Assembly: GCA_947359465.1 (NCBI GenBank) | Contig: OX375874.1 | Span: 103,357,441 to 103,421,440 of the forward strand | Length of the DNA: 64,000 bases | From: Metellina segmentata | Taxonomy: Eukaryota > Arthropoda > Arachnida > Araneae > Tetragnathidae | Direction of reading: 5' to 3' | Part shown: one piece after another, positions 33,037 through 45,530 of the stretch | Layout: the number at the start of each line of letters is the position of its first letter | Numbering within the stretch: the stretch's first letter is position 1 | Notes under the pieces: generated by a model | Seen by the model: only the letters and a program-made list of their open reading frames with translations | The model's database searches: none | What the model was told of the DNA's origin: nothing | Program-made: the position numbers and the translations under genes

Positions 33037-34539
33037 CAGGGTGGTCCCGAATTCATGGTACAAACTTTAATGGTAGGTACAGGACATTGTAACAATGATT
33101 TATTGTATAGGAATGTATAGTCGCAAGTGACGCGGTGAGGCGAAAACAGGGGAAATAACGGCCGAAAGGAAAAACAAAGATTTTATTGAAAGCGTTGTTG
33201 ACAAGTGTCATGTTTACAGTAATTGTTCAAAATTGCGTCCACCAGTATCGATACATGCTTGACAGCGTCGGTGGAGCGATTGGCGTACACGTTCAAAGAT
33301 GCCTGGTATTTCACGCATACCTGCAGCAGCTACAGATAAGCGAGCGACGAGATCCTCATCTGAGTCAACTGGAGTCTCATAAACAAGATGCTTTAGATGT
33401 CCCCATAAAAAGTAATCGAGGCTCGATAAATCGGGAGATCGGGGTGGCCAAGGGACTGGTCCACCACGCCCAATCCATCGAGTACCAAACGTGGCATTCA
33501 GGTAATTCCGTACATCAATGCTGAAGTGTGCTGGCGCCCCATCGTGCTGAAACCACATGCGGTTACGAATGGCGATCGGAACATCATGCAGCAGTTGTGG
33601 TAACACTTCTTTCAGAAAAATAAGATAGCTTCCGCCAGTGAGCCGCGTGGGTAGTAAGTATGGGCCAATCAAAAAGTCGTTCACAATACCAGCCCACACA
33701 TTAATACTGAAACGTTGTTGAAACGCATGTCGACGCGTTGCATGTGGATTATCGGTTGCCCACACATGGGAATTGTGCGCATTAAAGACACCCTCGCGTG
33801 AAAATGTCGCTTCATCTGTAAATAGCACATAATCTACGAAATCCGGCTGCAACGCACATTGCTGCATCACCCACAGGCAGAAGTTCACGCGGCGAGGATA
33901 ATCTGCCGGATTCAATGCTTGTACTTTCTGAAAATGGAAGGGGTGTAAGCGATTTTCGTTTAACACTCTGCATACAGTCTGATGACTCACACCTACGTCA
34001 CGCGCAACAGTTCTTGTGCTTGACTCGGGTCTATCAGCCACAATGTTCAAGATGCTTTCTTCCAGCCTTGGAGTGCGTACAGCTCTTACTCGACCAGCGC
34101 CATGTCTGTTGACGTCGAACGCACCTGTTTCACAAAGTTGACGATGTAACCGTTGAAAAATTCTATGATCCGGCATTCGTCGATCAGGATACTCCGCGCG
34201 ATACATTCGTAACGCAGCTCTGCCGTTACCATTTGCACGGCCGTACATGTAATGCATGTCTGCTTTTTCTGCATACGTAAAGTCACCCATCGTCTACGGC
34301 AGCACAATTGTGAATGGCGCTTTTCCCTACTGCGATGCATCATGTTCAACAGCGGCTAGACATCTACTGCCCTCTACCGGCAATGATACCAACCGATCAC
34401 TCCATTTCTCTTTCCTTTTATTTCCCCTGTTTACGCCTCACCGCGTCACTTGCGACTATACATTCCTATACAATAAATCATTGTTACAATGTCCTGTACC
34501 TACCATTAAAGTTTGTACCATGAATTCGGGACCACCCTG
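33037..34539 (-). mobile_element. Apparently intact mariner-type transposon, 122-bp TIRs
   Basis: 1503 bp, with TA at both borders (33035-33036, 34540-34541). The terminal inverted repeats begin CAGGGTGGTCCCGAATTCAT and extend 122 bp (33037-33158 and 34418-34539) with a single mismatch (A versus T near 33144). One uninterrupted transposase gene lies between. Everything needed in cis and trans seems to be present, so it is the best candidate in the window for a currently mobile element. Confidence 0.95.
33214..34290 (-). CDS. Mariner-superfamily transposase (DD41D by count)
   Basis: A full 358-residue transposase, which would bind the element's TIRs in the nucleus and cut and paste it at TA. 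Residues 1-55 form an N-terminal helix-turn-helix of the DUF4817 kind (FTYAEKADMHYMYG). A second HTH region lies at about 75-115 (STRTVARDVGVSHQTVCRVL). The DDE/D core has D159 (LFTDEATF), D250 (FQHDGAPAH) and D292 (SPDLSSLDYFLWG), with 41 residues between the last two. No stop or frameshift is present. Met 34290 (MGDFTYAEK) fits the family N-terminus. The length is normal for a mariner transposase. The superfamily call is firm; the subfamily name rests on my residue count. Confidence 0.95.
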   Translation of the reverse strand: MGDFTYAEKADMHYMYGRANGNGRAALRMYRAEYPDRRMPDHRIFQRLHRQLCETGAFDVNRHGAGRVRAVRTPRLEESILNIVADRPESSTRTVARDVGVSHQTVCRVLNENRLHPFHFQKVQALNPADYPRRVNFCLWVMQQCALQPDFVDYVLFTDEATFSREGVFNAHNSHVWATDNPHATRRHAFQQRFSINVWAGIVNDFLIGPYLLPTRLTGGSYLIFLKEVLPQLLHDVPIAIRNRMWFQHDGAPAHFSIDVRNYLNATFGTRWIGRGGPVPWPPRSPDLSSLDYFLWGHLKHLVYETPVDSDEDLVARLSVAAAGMREIPGIFERVRQSLHRRCQACIDTGGRNFEQLL

Positions 34540-34624
34540 TATTCATGTTAAGGTTAAATTTTTCTTTGCGTTTTTATTTTGAAAAATTAACATTTCTTAC
34601 TTCTAGTGTTTTTTATTAATTCCA

Positions 34625-35098
34625 GTGACAGCAGTTAGAAACAAAGTTGTTGTTGTTGTTTCTCATGCCTACACTGGCAGACCAAAGGAGTGCCAGGATC
34701 GTCGAAGACGGCAAGAGGGGTTCGCCTTCCATGTAAGTGAGCCCCATTGGGTGGAAGTCCGACTTTGCTCGACATGCGTGACACATCCGTTTTACAGGAA
34801 GGTCCCTTTCATACATCCATTAACTCACACATATCGTAATTTAGATCCCAATCAGAGGCTGATAACCCCCTGATCAGGTACCCCCAGAAGTATTGATTTG
34901 GTATGGGAACATGGGGGATTTTGTGACCACATCCTATTTAACGTGCTCCAGCCACCATTAGCAAACACGACGGTCTTTAGCCAGGTCGAAGCGCCGATCT
35001 CGCAATCATCAGAATTGCAGGCTCCGCCGAGGATAGAACCCACAAACCCTTCCGATGTGAGCGAGCCCGACGCTCTACTGACTGAGCTACCGCGGCTC
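34625..35098 (-). repeat. Long tRNA-derived SINE, second family
   Basis: On the minus strand it begins GCCGCGGTAGCTCAGTCAGT (A-box region) with GGGTTCTATCC about 50 bp later as B-box. It runs about 475 bp and ends in an (AAC)n-type tail (34648-34660 on the plus strand is a GTT run). It is unrelated to the other SINE bodies here. It is relatively GC-rich against its surroundings. Confidence 0.75.
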
Positions 35099-35453
35099 AG
35101 AAACTAAGTTAATTTCAGAAACCAAATCACACAACCTGAACACTCATCTCAAATTACCGAAATCGGGACGACACACATTGATTTTTGTATTTTTAATTAT
35201 GGAAACGACAGTTATTAATGATTTTTAACACACTCACTTTAGGTATGAGGCAACTGAGCATCTTTGCATTATTTTTTGATATTTTGTTGGAAAGAGTTTC
35301 TTGTCTAGCTGCATGCTTAAGTAGTGCTAACGTATTCGAGCTACAATAATAATAGGTAACATTTTTCTGTGTACCTTGTAACAATTTTAATGCACTCTTA
35401 CCTAATCTCCGTTTTGATTGTACCTTATCATTATCTTTCAGAAAATACGGAAA

Positions 35454-38400
35454 ATGACGCCCATATGGATGAAGACCGAATACGAAGATAGGGTCCTAAA
35501 TGATAGGATCACCGAAGATTTCGTGGAAAGCTTGAAAATAGTTCAGCGCAGCTCAGACCCACGGCATTGCTTTGTAGCACAATATAACGAGTGGGCCGCA
35601 AATTACGAAACATGCATCAACACGTTTATTGCTGGACGACGATCTTTTCATAAATCCATTTCTCCTTCCCGTTTGTTGCGGTTTTGCACAACTAGTTTAG
35701 TGTCATTGTGCTTCTTGGAGAACATCAGGTGCAAGGATGCGTCATGTTATGATGCTGGACTTTTCTTTGTTGGCATACTTTTATTGATAAGTCTGGTGAC
35801 ATCCGTCATATCCATCCGTGCAACGTCTATACATGGTTCGAGCCGTTCAATTATTAGCTACACCACAGAGATGAACGAAGCGTTGGTAGAAATGGGAGTC
35901 AGATTAAATCGTACTAGGAGGAAGTTTAGATTGGCAGCAGGAGATAGTCAGCTTTATACCTTCGCGTCATGGCCCACGAGTAACCCTCTTTTGTCTCAGA
36001 ATGACCATTTTCTGAAGCTGTGGCTTCAAAGCTTTCTCTCCTGGTACGATGCGCTCGGTGTGGTATTTTCTGTACAGCTGTCAATCCTGTTCAGTATTTT
36101 TGACTATGGTAGCCGTAGCGATGTTTTGAATTGCATGTCTTGCGGCTGGGCTCTCTTTTTGGCACTGTTGCAAGATGTAAAATTGAGTAGATCTCGTGCA
36201 AGGATGGATATTCGCATGCTCAAGTCGCAAATGAGCCTTTTCCTGCAGTGGTTTCAGGAAGAGTGCAATTTGAGGATTGTGATGGAAGGTATGGGTGTCC
36301 TTAATCTAGAGCTTCTTGAATTATTTCATGGTCAAGGAAGTTCATTGAAATGGGTTTTGACGGAACGTTCTCTTAAGTACGTGGCTCTTGTCGTTCACGC
36401 CGCATATGGACTGCAATACAGTATGGATACGATCAACTTAACTGACGCCATACCATACTTGCTTTTCAAAAAAGGTAACCAGAAAAGTGAATTATTCGAC
36501 GAGGAAGAAGAAAAAGCGAACTTGCAGGCTGAAGTGACTGGTACGATTTTAGACCTGACTCTCGAGTTGGAGAAAATAGTCACAGAGTTGCTCAACTCTG
36601 TGACTAGGGCAGCAATTTTCGCACAGATTGAACATACAGCTGAATTCAGCAATTTGAACCAACAAGCAAGTCTCAGTAGGGTTCTAGATAAGGAATTAGG
36701 CGCAACATTAAGGGACCAAATGCAAGAAAATCCTCGAGACAGCGGTGTGCAGCGGCGAAAAAGCGAAGACGACCAAGACGAGGCATTACACTCAACAGTG
36801 AGCAAACAAGTTGAGAATGAACAAAATAACGATGGTGTGGATATGGATACAGCTACACCTGACGAAATACCTACAAATCCATTTCCTACTGAGGCAGATA
36901 TAGACAGTGAAAGACAAACACCAATAGTCAAGATCGGCGAAACATCCCTTGTAAAAATTTCGAATTCATGTAGTGCGGATTTTCAAGAGACACCAGTGAG
37001 TGTAAATGTAGAAAAGTCAGACAAATTCGAATCCATGACCACGAATGAAAATGAAACAGAGTCGATTAGTCATGTAAGTCAGCCAGGTGTCAAAGATTCG
37101 TCTAATACAGCTGACAACCACAACCAACGAAAAGGAATCACTTCAGGTGGTGAAAAAATCAGTGACATGAAAATACAAGAGGAAATGAATACGTCATCCA
37201 TTCAATGTAGTTCTGTGGAAAGCAACCAAGAATCTATCAACGAAGAACATAATGGGATGTCTGAATCAGTTTCAAACGACAATAATGTCAAAGTTCAAAT
37301 AGAGAACTGTTGTAAAACTCCCGATACCGTGAGTTTAATTCAACAAGAAACTTACCACACCATTGGAGATGACAAATCCGATATTCCATTGAAAAATGGT
37401 TTACCAAAATTCGGTACTACAATCTTAAAAGATTGTAAAGATTCTGAACATGCAAACGAAATTACAAAAGACAGTGTCAACAACGAAGACGTCTTTTTTA
37501 GAAGAGATGAAACACACTATTTACAAAAGTCCGATCATGAAGAATCACTTTACCATGATGTGGATACATCTGGAACAGATGGTACCAATACGAATGCTTG
37601 CAAGACCAATGTAATAGCGGTTCAAAGGAAAAGGAAACAAAGGGAAACAAAATCAAATGGCGAAAGTGATGATGAAAGTTCAATGAGTGATCACAACGGG
37701 ACATCAGATTCAGCATCGAACTGTTTACAGCAATCCGGTCATAAAGAATCACAGCACCAAGACGTGAATGCATCTGAAACAGATGGTGCCAGCACGAAGA
37801 TGATTGTTTGCGAGACTAATATAATACCGGTTCAAACGAGCAATAAAGAAAGTGAAGCAAATTCAGATGGCGAAAAGGAAGATGTAAGCTCAATGATTTA
37901 TCATGACGGGACATCAGATTCAACCTTGTTCAGCAAAGTACCGAAAGAAAATCGTATAAGCAACAGTGCATACCTGGATACAGGTATGGAAGATGAAAGA
38001 CATACTTCAGAGACTTCGACTAAAATTGATTCAGTGAAACCCGATAGGACAAAACATGAAAAACTCAAACATAAGAAGCCTGACAAGGATAAATCACTAA
38101 AACCTATCCAAGATGAAGAAGGAACACCTAAAGTATCCATGAACAATTCCAACGCAATGACTACGTTAGAGAAAGAATCCGCTCTTCCGACCAATCCGGA
38201 AGCAACGAATATTAAACCAGATACAAAAATAAATCCCAAAAACATTGCAAGAGATGAAATTAATACAACAAGAGGATTTGAAAAGTTTGGAGAGCTGGAA
38301 GGTCGAAATTTTGATTATGCAATATCTAATCATACAGATACAAATGAAAATGCAATGAATATAGAAAAAAATATGCCTCGTGTTGAAGAAAACACCGGTA

Positions 38401-40652
38401 ATTTTTTGTTAAATAGTCCGACAGTCGACAAAGCAGTGTTCATATTTGAACAATCTGAGATTGAAAATGAAACTTCAGCTAAAATTGCGTCAGATCAGAA
38501 ACGAAATAATCCGACAGACGATAAAGGAGTGTTCAGATTTAGTCAAACTGCGACTGAAAATGAAACTTCAACTAAAATTGCCGCATTAGATCGACATCTT
38601 AAGAAACCAAACTTAAAAAGGAAATCTCGAAAGGATAAATTTCAATCCTCACAACGAGATGGAAAGCAAAGGTTGGAAAAAACCATAAGAAATTCAATTA
38701 CAAAGACTTCGTCAGAGAAAGAATCATCTGTTCCTATCAATCCTGAAGCAACAACCATCCAGTCATCATTTACATCTATTTCAAGTGATATAAAAATTCA
38801 TAGTCCCGAAGGACTTGAGTTTGATGGTCTAGTGTCCGGAATACACGGCAATGCAAGTTCCAAAGAAGAAATTTTCGGTAAAAAATCAGGTATTAATTTT
38901 GGTGCTGATTTGGAACATACCGGTTGTGCGTCTGTGTCTTATGTACTTCAACAAAATGATACGAGTCTCAAATTTAATGAAGAGAAATCGAAACAAGATT
39001 CTCTTGAAAAAGAGCGAACTGAAAAATCAGAACAAAATCTCAGTAACGATGTAAATAGTAAATGTAGAGTTGAATGGAAACCTAATAATCAGACTACTTC
39101 TAATGAATGCATAGATGAAAATAAAGTCTTTCTTTTCGGGGGAATAAAAACTAATAAATGTTTCGAACCACTTCCTTCTTTTGGTTGGAATAGGAATCCC
39201 GAATTCGAACAGAACAACCATGGAAATGAAGTAGATCAGGTGAATAAACTTTGCTCAAACAAAATGAAGACATGCAAGGATAACGTTTTTTGTATCACAT
39301 CTACAAATACTCTTCCAAAATGTAATACATGTCAATCCGATGGAACAGCAGAACTCGGTGGTGGTAGACAGCTATTGGATTCCTCAGATCCAAAAAATTC
39401 TGAAGATTCATTTGCGGAACACAAGCAACAGAACGGAAGTAGAAAAGCTGAAACCTCCAGACCATTACCTCATTCAGAAAATATTCATTCTACAGAGCAC
39501 AAAACAAATTCAAGTTCTGAACTGCATAACTGGAACTCGTGTCAAAAAGACGAGTCCAAAGCGAACGGTTCCAGTGCAGTTTTTCCATCAAATCTCTCGT
39601 CTAATCCTTTTTTCATTGGTCAAAAAATGGAGACCACACAAGTGCTCCACAGATATTTAGTTCCAGACACAACGTTTGCTGAAACTTCAACCGGACCTTT
39701 TTCTCAATCCTTCCTTGTGAATCAGATCACGCCTGCAACCCTAGAAAACAAGCAAACTGGGGCATCACAGGGTACCAGACTCTCTGAAGATACTAAAAGT
39801 AGGCAAGCTACTGCTCCCCGTGAAATAGAAACATTTCCAAAGTCGGCCATTTACGATTCTATTTCGGAAATTGAACATACCAAAAGCATCATCGACGAGC
39901 CAAGGGATACTGATGATCAAAGTATTAAAAGTCCTGAATCTGATCTGGCGGTTTTATCTATAAGTGCTAACCACAAAATTGATTTTACTCGAAAGTGGAT
40001 CGATTCCTCGGGTATCAGAGCAGATATTCTGAAATTCAAGGAAGATGAGAGAGAAGAAAACAAAACTGTCGTTAGAGAAACAACGCCAGGAAAGAGCGGT
40101 CTCAAGAAGCGCCGGTCCCGAAACTACTACTACTCGTCGTGTAACGACGAGGAAGACGTCGAAGATCAGTGCAGGAATATCAAAGTAAAGGAATCCTGCA
40201 ACGACACAGTCCGCTTGCTGCACTTCTACACATCCGTAATGAAGACCAGACACGCGTGTGTGTTTGTGAAACATTGCAAAAGCGTCAACGTTCCGCGACT
40301 TGGGTTTTCGAAGTTTCAACGGCAAGTCGAAACGAAGTGCATATCGATTAGCAGTGTCGAGGGCAAGCAAGTTTCTTCTTCACAATTTACCGAAACGTTG
40401 GAAGAATCTGATATCCCGCCTGTATCGTCACGAAATAGACATGCCGAAGCCTCTCGCCATGTAGAGAACTTTGAGGACGAATTCAGACGGCCGCCGAGTC
40501 CAGGAGAAGCGCAACGAGCGAAAGTACTATCTAAAAAGCATCCTGATAGTGAAAGAACTCAGACTGGAAAAAATAACAACGCAAGAGCTGGTAAAAAGAA
40601 ATCTAACAGGAGATCAGCAGGACGATATCCTAAAATTTCCCCTGAACAAAAC
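35454..40652 (+). CDS. Large host gene, long coding exon (1733 codons)
   Basis: An acceptor (TTATCTTTCAG, ending 35441) precedes Met 35454 in good context (AAAATGA), and a donor (AAC|GTAAGT) follows 40652. Residues 1-70 are probably cytosolic. Hydrophobic helices at about 74-91 and 101-121 could form a membrane hairpin, and 200-241 is a further partly hydrophobic helical stretch. A coiled or helical region continues to about 400. The rest is acidic and Ser/Asn/Glu/Lys-rich, so likely disordered, with internal repeats (37519-37925; 38414-38590) and basic patches near the end (KKRRSR, KKKSNRRSAGR). I do not recognise the family. A TM hairpin near the N-terminus plus a long tail recalls vezatin in layout only. 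An upstream coding exon cannot be excluded, since the frame stays open to the acceptor. Confidence 0.85.
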
Positions 40653-40887
40653 GTAAGTCATATTGATTTTCTCTGTACAGTCGAAAAAAAAAACATCCCT
40701 TTATTTCGAGCCCTATTCATATTAGACAAAAGTCATAGATATCTTTCAATAGGGAATAACATCCTCTACAAATTCAACTGCATAAATGGACGTCTTTGTG
40801 TAAAATTTTGCACAAACAAAAAAAACAAAATTTCCAATGGAAACATGCCTTTGATGCCTTAACTAGATTTTGCATCGTTAAATTAGT

Positions 40888-41885
40888 CTTAATATGGAAA
40901 ATCAGTGTACCGGCTATATGGTCACCCTCTTGTAAGGTCACCTCGCTTATATGGTCAGTTTTCTAAAGTCCCGTTTAACTTAATAGGGAACATGTGTTAA
41001 ATCGCACCGCATATATAGTCATTTTATTTCCCTGGTTATCTATCGGTTGTATGGTCGGTTTTTTTTTATCTTTTTTATAAGGTTATTTTATTTTTATTTA
41101 TTTATTTTTTTGTTTTTTAAAAATTATGGTTGCAACATTTCTTGAGGCGGGGGCTACATAGAAAATGACGAAAAGAAAAAAAAGTCTTTGCGACCCCGGA
41201 AAGTTATCACTCCCTGTTTGAAAAGTACGTTGAAATTGAGACGAAAAGAGAAAGGAAAATTTTGTTACATTTGGATTATACGTGACGAATAAGAACGTTC
41301 ATTTATGTTAAAAATTTGTATTTGTTTTTTTGTCTGCGGACAAATTTTTCCTCTGCGCAAAATAAAAACGGAAACGAAAAAAAGAAATTTAGAGCCTGCG
41401 ATCTCTTATGCGGATGACATTCCAAACAAAACAATAATAATTAAACTCATTTAAAATTGTTCTAGATTGAATTATAAATTTCGCCCCGACCCAAAAATTG
41501 CAAAAAATTAGGACTACCTGTGTGCCAAATCTCGTTATTGTTAGTGCCGTAGTTTCGTCAGGACTGTGATAACGAAAAACAGAAAAACAAACATTTCCTT
41601 TTATAATAGAAGAGATAAGTGCATTGAATAAGAATACACGTACGCATGCATACTGTACTAGATTGGTAAGGTTAGCTAATAAATTTCACTAAAAATATTG
41701 CATATTTCTGTGCTATAGTTTTTACTTCCCGAATTAATTTTTTAAATGTTCTTAAAAGTTTAAAAGCACTTTGTTCTGAAAAATGAATATAATCCTGCCA
41801 TAATGAAATAGTGTAGTATTGTTCCGCTTATATGGTCTGATTTTTCTGGACCGCTGAGCTGACCATATAACCCATACTGACTGTA
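40888..41885. mobile_element. Possible pogo-like non-autonomous element
   Basis: The left end CAGTGTACCGGCTATATGGT and the right end, reversed, CAGTATGGGTTATATGGTCA are imperfect inverted repeats rich in TATATGGTC. The right end region recurs in the opposite orientation at 63522-63720. Inside lies a stretch with ATTAGGACTACCTGTGTG that is also found at 63430-63500. No transposase frame; the class is tentative. Confidence 0.5.
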
Positions 41886-42237
41886 TTACTATCTTTATAT
41901 CCGGAGATATTCAATGTTAAAGTTGCTGTCGATATCAGGGATCATCACCCCATTGAAAATCGTTATTCATAGATCGAGATTTATTGTAGTTATAAGCACC
42001 CGATTGTCAAATTTGGACACTATTTAAAACATATTTGTCAGCGAGTGCAAACTATCCGAGGTTTGTCAGACGTTTTTTAAACTTTTGGTTGTCCCCTAAA
42101 ATCGCCATAATTAGTAAATTTAATGTTAAGTAAAAACTATTGGAATTAGCTGAAATTTTGCTTGGTCATATTAGAAGTCCTGAATCGATTCCTATCAAAA
42201 TATAGTAAGGTTCATATTCATAGTTTTTTTTTCAAAC

Positions 42238-42240
<3 letters not shown>

Positions 42241-42276
<36 letters not shown>
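42241..42276 (+). repeat. Poly-A run, 36 bases
   Basis: An uninterrupted run of 36 A. It may be the tail of a retrotransposed sequence, but no target duplication or retrogene was identified around it. Confidence 0.9.
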
Positions 42277-42280
<4 letters not shown>

Positions 42281-43154
42281 TCATAATTATTATCGGATAC
42301 TAAAAATTATTTTTTAAATAAAATATTCGGTGGATTTTGTAAGTGACGTTTAACAGAGTAACGTGATACAACTTATCAGCGCTATAGAAATATTATTCAG
42401 GAAGATATCCATAAAAGTGTAAGAAACTGATTTTTCTTTAGGAGCTCCAATCTTTCTGTCCTCATAACTTAGAAACGGTAAAACCTAATGATATGAATTT
42501 AGGTATCTGAAGTTAAATTTTGATATAGATTCGAAATTGTGTGTCGAAATAGAGGTTTCCCCATTGGAAATTATGAAGGTGGTGCTCAATTTAATATAAA
42601 GAAGGCCCCTTATGCAAACTTTATGCATTTGAATTTATAGACGTTAGTTTCCTGTCATCTTTAAATCTTTATCTGCTGTTAAAATTGCTGAAATAAAGAA
42701 GGTGGTTCGGGTTTTTTCCGCGACTGTACTACATCCATCCTTAAAGAGCATACATTAATACATTGAAAACAATTTTAACTTACCTATCCACCAGCTCTAT
42801 CTAGATCTAAGAAACATAAAGCAAATTATTGTCATTAGAAAGCATGCACTAAATTTAAATTGGACATCACAATAATAGCTCGACCGTATTTTTTGTGTTG
42901 ATGAAGATGTTAGGAAGCTGAGTTACAGGCCAATTTGAGTATCATTTTACCAAATTTATCTTATTTGATTCCCAATTTAAGTGAATCAGTGTATTTTATA
43001 ACAAGACTTGGCAGGGATATTAAGGTTTGATCATGATTTTATAAGGCTCGATGGTTGTGATCATTCAGAGTAAAATATATTTCGTTTTTTTTTCTGTTAT
43101 ATCTATTTTTATTTTTAAATTTTCGCCTCATTGCAATTTTATATGTGTTTATAA

Positions 43155-45004
43155 AGGTCCGATTCCAATGTGACGACTAAAACTACTATTTCCGCTTTAC
43201 TGTAGCATCGTGTCGGAAAACGCGGCATAAATGGGACTACTTTAAAGTAAATGAATAATTCACAGGATTTTAAAATGGGTCACCAATGTTCAGTTGCGGG
43301 TAAAAAGGCCAATAGGTTATTGGGGTTTATTAAAAAGACTGTAACTTCAAGGGATAAGAATATAATCTTGCCGTTATATAAGGGCTTAGTAAGACCACAT
43401 CTAGACTATGCTGTACGATTCTGGGCTCAATATATGAGAAAGGATATCGAATTAATTGAAAGGGTTCAGTACAGAGCTACAAAAATAATAAAAGGGATAG
43501 CAAATCTAGACTATAGTGAACGTTTAAGTGAGCTACTGGAAAGAAGAAGGAGGGGGGGATTTGATTCAGCTTTTCAATTTGGTAAAACAAGGGGACAGAG
43601 AGGGCTTAAATTTCAATAGGGATAACAGAACAAGGGGCCGTGGGTATAAATTGAATAAGACACATTTTAATCGGGATTTAAGGAAAAACTACTACGTTAA
43701 TAGGGTAATAGACAAATGGAACGCGTTGCCAGAAAATATAGTTAATTCAAAGGGAGTGTACGAATTTAAGATACAATTGGATAGTCAGTGGGAATTGGGG
43801 AATTCATAAACAAAGGACCAGCCTTGTTGGGCTTGAGCCTGTAGCTGGTCGTCAATATTTGTATTTGTAACCCTCTTTCCAATGGCGCGTCAATGGCCGT
43901 GCGACAGTAGCGACTCCAGTGAGACGACTCGAGACGTTACAGCCGACGCGATCGGATGTTTTTGTTCGTCTTTTTGCAGTTTGAAATGGATTAATCGAAA
44001 CTGATTGAGTTAGAGAATGTTATTTTTAATGTCCAAAAGGAGTTCGGATTAATTCATCACTGTGTACTTCGTTCTCTAATTCTATGTTATTTGAAAAAAA
44101 AGCTACTTTATTACCTTTGCATTGTAGTATTGTTTGAAATACATGAATTATTATTTTATTACGATTAAATTCCTTACCTGAGCGTAAGTCCCAGTTTTTC
44201 ATCAGGGCCAGTAGGTTGTTTCACTTTACCACAAGACTGTCTTATTAGTTCACTTTCAACGATTCCGAAAACGTAATTAAATTGGATATATTAAAGCGGA
44301 AAATTTTTTGAAACGCTGAATCGTCCTTCAAAAGATGTCTCAATTAGAATTTTTTTAAACCTTCTCTGTCCCTCGCCAAGTACATTTTGGATCAGGTTCA
44401 ATTCTTTTAAACTGCTTTAGCGCATTTAATTATTCTTCTTCGAGAAGGGATAAGATACCAACAGCGATGTGTCCTCCATGTCTTTCACGTAGCGACTGAA
44501 ATTTTGTTGGATTGGAAGTTGAGTTTGGGTACAACTTTGCATATAAATACGTACACATTTTATTTAATTGGGACCGATCAAAAACAAAAACACTGGTTTA
44601 GAAGAAAATATTTAATAAAATTGACGAAACATCTGCCCGGGCCACGCAGATGGTCTTCGACAGCCGTCCCGTTGGTTTTGAGTGTAGGTGATTTTTAACT
44701 GATTCCCTGAACTGTGAAAATATTAAAGTTATAATTCAAAAATTATTTATTTAAAGAAAATCTCACACATCGGGTGAAAATTTTACCGCAGTTTTCAAAT
44801 CCGTTGAAATTTTCTCGATATCGTTAACGATAGCGAAGATAGAAACTTGGATTTAGAGAATAAAAAAACAACGTTGATGTTTACGTAGCGACTGAAACTC
44901 GTGGGGTTGGAAGTTGAACTAACTTCTCGGATCGTGTTGTTCTGATTGCTCACCTCTAATCACACGGTCGTAGAAGTTTCAGTCGTCACATTGGAATCGG
45001 ACCT
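43155..45004. mobile_element. Inverted-repeat DNA element carrying a CR1 fragment
   Basis: The left end AGGTCCGATTCCAATGTGAC and right end GTCACATTGGAATCGGACCT are exact complements over 20 bp, and the match continues through GACT. The flanks are A/T trinucleotides (TAA and ATA), suggesting a Harbinger-type 3-bp duplication. Internal blocks around CGTAGCGACTGAAA occur at about 44490 and 44885. A Harbinger-family segment (AAATCCGTTGAAATTTTC) lies near 44800. The CR1 remnant at 43245-43860 is inside. Confidence 0.7.
43245..43860 (+). pseudogene. CR1-like retrotransposon, 3' end of reverse transcriptase
   Basis: Two frames together give AGKKANRLLGFIKKTVTSRD, ILPLYKGLVRPHLDYAVRFW, IELIERVQYRATKIIKG, then after a one-base shift in a G-run near 43553 GDLIQLFNLVKQGDREGLNF, and VNRVIDKWNALPENIV. 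This is the C-terminal 'thumb' region of CR1/L2-type non-LTR reverse transcriptases. The copy is 5' truncated, as usual for LINEs. It is followed by a short 3' UTR with GACCAGCCTTGTTGGGCTTG. It has no catalytic motif and is dead. Confidence 0.85.
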
Positions 45005-45089
45005 ATAGACTTCTTTTGAAATCTTTATTATATCTTGAACAAAAAAGACAAGTTTACACCGAATCGAAGAATTAAAAACATGATACTTA

Positions 45090-45530
45090 AAAGGTAGTGT
45101 AACTTCTTTTATATAAGGAAGGAATGCACTGATACTAGATATTTTCAAAATAATTTATTGTTCTTTCTATACTCGTATTATGCATTTCAAAATTTGTTAC
45201 AATTTTTTTAATCTATCTCCACAAAGACAGTTCAACACAGTACTATACAGAACTATAAATGTCGGTAGATTTTGAAATATTCAAAGTTATGTAGATAGCC
45301 GTATTTTTAAGGTGGTTTACCTTCTTTAATATTCGGAAGGAATGCACTCTGATGCTAGATATTTTCAAAATAATTGGTTAATCTTTGTTTTCTTGTGTAA
45401 TGCGTTTCGAAATGTTGTACCATTTTTTTAATCCATCTCCACAAAGGCAGTTTGACACTAGTACTATACAGAATTTAAAATGGCGGTAGATTTTGAAATA
45501 TTCAAAATTATGGAGATATATTTTTTATTT
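45090..45530. repeat. Tandem duplication, about 235-bp period
   Basis: The series GGAAGGAATGCACT, TAGATATTTTCAAAATAATT, ATCTCCACAAAG and GGTAGATTTTGAAATATTCA occurs twice in the same order (about 45115-45285 and 45350-45515). The copies have diverged by roughly 15% by eye. Confidence 0.8.

Noticed and set aside
34256..34582. 108-residue plus-strand frame
   Set aside because: It overlaps the transposase start and the right TIR of the mariner; it has no independent support.
35030..35098. tRNA gene on the minus strand (GCTCAGTCAGTAGAGCG)
   Set aside because: The acceptor ends do not pair properly and the sequence continues into a 475-bp SINE with an AAC-type tail.
36395..36931. 178-residue minus-strand frame
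   Set aside because: It is the shadow of the large host exon on the opposite strand.
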